From positions 1 to 16,488 of the forward strand of contig JAWLCQ010000102.1 of assembly GCA_041687095.1 (NCBI GenBank): 16,488 nt of DNA. Direction: 5' to 3'. This DNA is from JAWLCQ01 sp041687095. GTDB taxonomy: Bacteria; Planctomycetota; Phycisphaerae; SM23-33. How positions within the stretch are numbered: the stretch's first letter is position 1; each line of letters opens with the position of its first letter. The position numbers and the translations under genes are program-made. Positions 14,190 to 16,488 of this stretch are shown piece by piece. A model generated the notes under the pieces. That model was not told where the DNA came from. It saw only the letters and a program-made list of their open reading frames with translations, and ran no database searches.

Positions 14190-14686
14190 GCGGAGTCTCC
14201 GTTCTCGGTGGAATCCCCGGAGGGGGTGCGGCGGCAGCGGTCGAGCTGCAGGACGAGTTCGACCTCGCCCACGGGCAGGTGGGTGCGGCGGGCGATGGCG
14301 AGGGCGTCGAGGCCCTGGCGGTGCAGGCGGACGATCTCGTCGCCCTGGGAGGCGATGTAGACCCCGGGGGGGAGGTCCATTTTCGAGTTTTGATTTTCGA
14401 TTTTCGATTGGGGGAGAGGGGGGGCGTCCGCGGCCGCGTCGTCCCCCGTGCGGGACTGCGCTTCCAGGGCGGCGAAAGTGCGGAGCGCGTGCTCCAGGGA
14501 CTGGAGGCGATCGTCGAGTTCCGCGAGGGCAGACTCGATCTGGGGCACGGTGGACGCCTCCGCATCGGTCCGCCGCGCTTGCGCGGTGCGGAGCGTGCGG
14601 CGGAGCAGGAGGCCCAGCGTCACCAGCATCAGCGCGGCGGCGGCGAGCAGGACGGCGGCGAGGATGAGCAGGTGCTCAGGCGTCAT
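14186..14686 (-). CDS. DUF2802-like membrane protein with repeat-derived linker
   Basis: The product has 166 residues. An N-terminal membrane helix (about 6-28) is followed by a basic stretch and a coiled coil (about 42-76, ESALAELDDRLQSLEHALRT). The C-terminal part (about 117-147, VRLHRQGLDALAIARRTHLP then VGEVELVLQL) is a small helix-turn-helix-like unit resembling DUF2802. Family function is not established. Residues 94-103 (SKIENQNSKM) are encoded by an AATCGAAA-word repeat and sit in the linker between coiled coil and C-terminal domain, so they look inserted. The ATG overlaps the larC stop (ATGA) and the stop overlaps the glycosyltransferase start (GTGA), which supports one transcript. 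Upstream of the ATG only a weak ribosome binding site is present. Confidence 0.75.
   Translation of the reverse strand: MTPEHLLILAAVLLAAAALMLVTLGLLLRRTLRTAQARRTDAEASTVPQIESALAELDDRLQSLEHALRTFAALEAQSRTGDDAAADAPPLPQSKIENQNSKMDLPPGVYIASQGDEIVRLHRQGLDALAIARRTHLPVGEVELVLQLDRCRRTPSGDSTENGDSA
14379..14410. repeat. AATCGAAA word repeat inside a CDS
   Basis: On the minus strand the words AATCGAAA, ATCGAAA, ATCAAAA and CTCGAAAATG follow one another. The stretch is AT-rich in an otherwise GC-rich gene. It is in frame and encodes SKIENQNSKM. It is of the same design as the intergenic word repeats at 4789-4870 and 5161-5230. Confidence 0.8.
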
Positions 14687-16077
14687 GATCCGGCGGTTCT
14701 CGCACCGTAGGCGAGGCGGGCGGCGTCCATGACCTCGCGGACGGACACGTGGTGGCTCTCGGCGGCCGACAGGCAGTCCTCGAACTCGGGCGCGGCGGTG
14801 AGGATGGCCCCGTCCCGCTTCCCGATCTTCACGCGGACGGGCCCGTAGGGCGTCTCGACGTTCTCATGCGACCGCTGCAGCCGCGACCGTCCCATCGTGC
14901 ACCGCCGCACCCCGAACGTCGTCGTCTCCTCGAAGAGGATCCGCTCCAGGGCGTCGGCGTCCGACGGGCTGCACAGGGCGCAGAGCATCCACGCGGGGCG
15001 GGATTTCTTCATGGTGATCGGGACCGCCCAGGCGTCCAGGGCCCCGTACGTCAGCAGCCGGTTGAGCGTCACGCCCACGATCTCGCCCGTGCAGTCGTCC
15101 AGATTGGCCGAAAGCTGCACCACGGTGTCCGCCGACGCGTCCCCCTCCACCTCGCCCACGAACACGCGGAGCAGGTTGGGGACGGGCAGGTTCGTCCGCG
15201 TCCCCGCCCCCAGCCCAACCGCGGTGACGTCCATCCCGGGCATGGGTCCGTAGGACTCCGCGAGCGTGGTGAAGATGGCGGCAGCGGTGGGGGTGGTCAC
15301 CTCCCCGGGCAGGTCCGTCCCGGCCGTGCGGGCCCCGACGAGCAACTCGGCCGTCGCGGGGGCGGGCACGGGCAGCAGGCCATGGGCCGTGCGCACCCGC
15401 CCGCTGCCCAGCGGGATGGGGGCGCACAGGATGCGGTCGATGCCCAACTGCTCCATCGCCAGGCACGCCCCGACGATGTCGATGATCGAGTCCACCGCTC
15501 CGACCTCGTGGAAGTGGACCTCGTTGACGCTGACCCCGTGGACCTTGGCCTCGGCGTGTCCGAGGCGGGTGAAGATGGCCTTGGCACGCGCGGTGGGGCG
15601 GGGGGGAAGTTGGGCGGCGTCGATGAGGCGGAGGATGTCGTCCAGCCCGCGGTGGTGATGCTCGTGCGGGGGGGCTTCCTCAGGGGTGTGCTCGTGGTCG
15701 TGCCCGCCGTCGTGCTCGTGGTCGTGCCCGTGGTCGCCCTCATGCGCATGATCGTGCCCGTGCCCATCCTCGTGAGCGTGGTCATGATCGTGCCCATGCG
15801 GATGCTCATGGGCCTCGCCGTCCCCGCCCTCGGAGTCGGCCTGCTCTTCGGTGTGCTCGTGGTCCTGCACGAGGCCGTGCACATCCACGACGAAGCGGGT
15901 CCCGATCATCCCCTGGCGGTTGGCGGGTTCGGTGCGAAGGGTGTACCCGCCGACGTCGAGGCGCGCGAGCTGCTCGCGGAGCGCGTCGAAGTCGGCCCCG
16001 GCGGAAAGGAGCGAGGCGACGATCATGTCGCCGCCGGCCCCGGCGAAGCAGTCGAAGTAAGCTACTCTACGCGGCAT
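14683..16077 (-). CDS. larC: LarC, nickel insertion protein for the NPN cofactor (His-rich variant)
   Basis: LarC loads nickel into pyridinium-3,5-bisthiocarboxylate mononucleotide to make the cofactor of lactate racemase and related LarA enzymes, using CTP. The product has 464 residues in one uninterrupted frame, unlike Lactiplantibacillus plantarum, where larC1 and larC2 are joined by a programmed frameshift. Family features are YFDCFAGAGGDM at the start, VNEVHFHEVGAVDSIIDIVG, GEVTTPTAAAI, LSANLDDCTGEIVG and MKKSRPAWML. Residues 72-142 form a linker with 24 histidines in HD, HE and HG pairs, a likely Ni-binding store. The ATG at 16077 follows a strong AAGGAGG six bases upstream and overlaps the MNT gene by 11 bp. 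No larA, larB or larE is in the window, so its client enzyme is unknown. Confidence 0.93.
   Translation of the reverse strand: MPRRVAYFDCFAGAGGDMIVASLLSAGADFDALREQLARLDVGGYTLRTEPANRQGMIGTRFVVDVHGLVQDHEHTEEQADSEGGDGEAHEHPHGHDHDHAHEDGHGHDHAHEGDHGHDHEHDGGHDHEHTPEEAPPHEHHHRGLDDILRLIDAAQLPPRPTARAKAIFTRLGHAEAKVHGVSVNEVHFHEVGAVDSIIDIVGACLAMEQLGIDRILCAPIPLGSGRVRTAHGLLPVPAPATAELLVGARTAGTDLPGEVTTPTAAAIFTTLAESYGPMPGMDVTAVGLGAGTRTNLPVPNLLRVFVGEVEGDASADTVVQLSANLDDCTGEIVGVTLNRLLTYGALDAWAVPITMKKSRPAWMLCALCSPSDADALERILFEETTTFGVRRCTMGRSRLQRSHENVETPYGPVRVKIGKRDGAILTAAPEFEDCLSAAESHHVSVREVMDAARLAYGARTAGS
15652..15864 (-). repeat. Histidine-rich low-complexity coding segment of larC
   Basis: The codons alternate CAT or CAC with GAC, GAG or GGC over about 70 residues and encode 24 histidines. 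The DNA is repetitive (GGGCACGAC, GAGCATGAC words) and probably varies in length between strains. On the opposite strand it gives a hydrophobic valine-rich frame that is an artefact. Confidence 0.8.
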
Positions 16078-16363
16078 GGACGGCCTCCTTGAGGATCGCC
16101 TCTCGCATCTCCTGCCGCAGCGCCGCCGGGGTCACCAGGTCCACCGTCGCGTGCAGGACGCTCTCCAGGAACTCCTGCAGGCGGAGGAACTCGAACAGCC
16201 CGACGTGTGCGTCCTCGTCAAACTCCACCAGGATGTCCACGTCGCTGCCGCCGCGCGCCTCATCCCGGGCGACGGACCCGAAGATCGCCACGCTTCGGAC
16301 GTGGAACTCCCGCAGGGCGTCCCTGTGTTCTTGCAGGATTTGGATGGCGTCGTCGCGTCGCAT
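16067..16363 (-). CDS. MNT-type minimal nucleotidyltransferase, HEPN partner not seen
   Basis: The product has 98 residues from the ATG at 16363. The earlier open frame (to 16423) is repeat DNA. The sequence shows the full minimal nucleotidyltransferase motif: G29-S30 in AIFGSVARDEA, D41-V-D43 in GGSDVDILVEF, and a third Asp, D75, in HATVDLVTP. Proteins of this size, such as MntA antitoxins, usually sit next to a HEPN ribonuclease gene and AMPylate it. Here the following gene is larC, overlapped by 11 bp, and the upstream flank is repeat sequence to the contig end, so no HEPN partner is seen. It could be a solitary antitoxin or have been recruited to another role. A partner beyond the contig end cannot be excluded. 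Confidence 0.85.
   Translation of the reverse strand: MRRDDAIQILQEHRDALREFHVRSVAIFGSVARDEARGGSDVDILVEFDEDAHVGLFEFLRLQEFLESVLHATVDLVTPAALRQEMREAILKEAVHAA
16084..16090 (-). promoter_or_regulatory. Ribosome binding site of larC inside the MNT gene
   Basis: On the minus strand AAGGAGG lies six bases before the larC ATG, within the last codons of the nucleotidyltransferase gene. It is the strongest site in the window and supports the chosen larC start despite the 11-bp overlap. Confidence 0.8.
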
Positions 16364-16420
16364 GCGTCTCTTGGCCTTGCCTCTCGGACACAGGGCAATC
16401 CGGGTGCCACGGCCGGGTGC

Positions 16421-16488
16421 CACGGCTGCGCCGTTTGCAGCCGTGTCCTTCCCGGCAGCACGGCTGCAAACGGCGCAGCCGTGGCACC
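16421..16488. repeat. Two-hairpin terminal repeat, right contig end
   Basis: Two hairpins in opposite orientation share the same arms CACGGCTGC and GCAGCCGTG: 16421-16445 with loop GCCGTTT, and 16459-16483 with loop AAACGGC. The loops are reverse complements, so the pair is itself an inverted repeat. The reverse complement of this region matches positions 1-50, with only the bases around the spacer differing. The upstream bases 16401-16420 carry a partial extra copy (GGGTGCCACGG). Confidence 0.85.

Noticed and set aside
12559..14565. Long minus-strand open frame across the repeats and glycosyltransferase region
   Set aside because: It is out of frame with the clear GT2 and DUF2802-like genes, has no family motifs, and is dominated by Arg/Pro.
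14683..16077. Programmed frameshift in larC
   Set aside because: The frame is continuous from start to stop and both halves of LarC are present without a shift.
14749..16092. Plus-strand frame with a hydrophobic Val-rich stretch near 15660-15860, like membrane helices
   Set aside because: It is the reverse complement of the histidine codons of larC. The minus strand has intact LarC motifs.

Overview
This is a 16.5-kb, very GC-rich bacterial contig. It is most likely from a planctomycete-like (PVC group, possibly Phycisphaerae) metagenome-assembled genome. That assignment is an inference from three things: near-saturated G/C third codon positions, a LamG-type protein with a C-terminal PEP-CTERM sorting tail, and abundant short-word intergenic repeats. 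No rRNA or other marker gene is present to confirm it.

Layout, left to right. Positions 1-336 hold repeats. A small single-pass membrane protein (337-807) follows. A 10-base assembly gap (870-879) then truncates the 5' end of another coding region (880-1143). Next comes an elongasome locus in divergent arrangement: mreC-mreD on the minus strand (2634 to 1094), and mrdA (PBP2 transpeptidase) and rodA (SEDS glycosyltransferase) on the plus strand (2834-4780 and 5280-6623). A 500-bp nest of inverted repeats separates mrdA from rodA. Then follow an alpha/beta hydrolase (6774-7976) carrying an in-frame block of intergenic repeats inside its catalytic domain, a convergent GH78 alpha-L-rhamnosidase (10877 to 8100), a secreted PEP-CTERM/LamG protein (11051-11914), and a PRiA4_ORF3-like protein with a polyacidic tail (12658 to 12038). 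The window ends with a tightly overlapping minus-strand operon (16363 to 13005): MNT nucleotidyltransferase, LarC nickel-insertion protein with a 24-histidine segment, DUF2802-like membrane protein, and membrane GT2 glycosyltransferase.

MreC, MreD, PBP2 and RodA act together in lateral peptidoglycan synthesis. The rhamnosidase, hydrolase and PEP-CTERM protein are accessory functions with no visible pathway link.

The most unusual content is not a protein system but a dense set of repeat families filling nearly every intergenic gap. One class is hairpins whose loop is conserved (GGAGCGAAGC type) while the stem changes with compensation. A second is words repeated every 7-10 bases (AAATCCGAA, ATTGCGG, AATCGAAA), in two cases arranged as or beside inverted arms. 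A third is IR elements such as GGGATTACGCAG/CTGTGTAATCCC. Several copies sit inside or at the ends of genes without breaking the reading frame, which resembles palindromic-element invasion of coding sequence. The contig ends are inverted copies of one such repeat, so assembly probably broke there. No RNA genes, CRISPR array, transposase or RAYT gene is visible.
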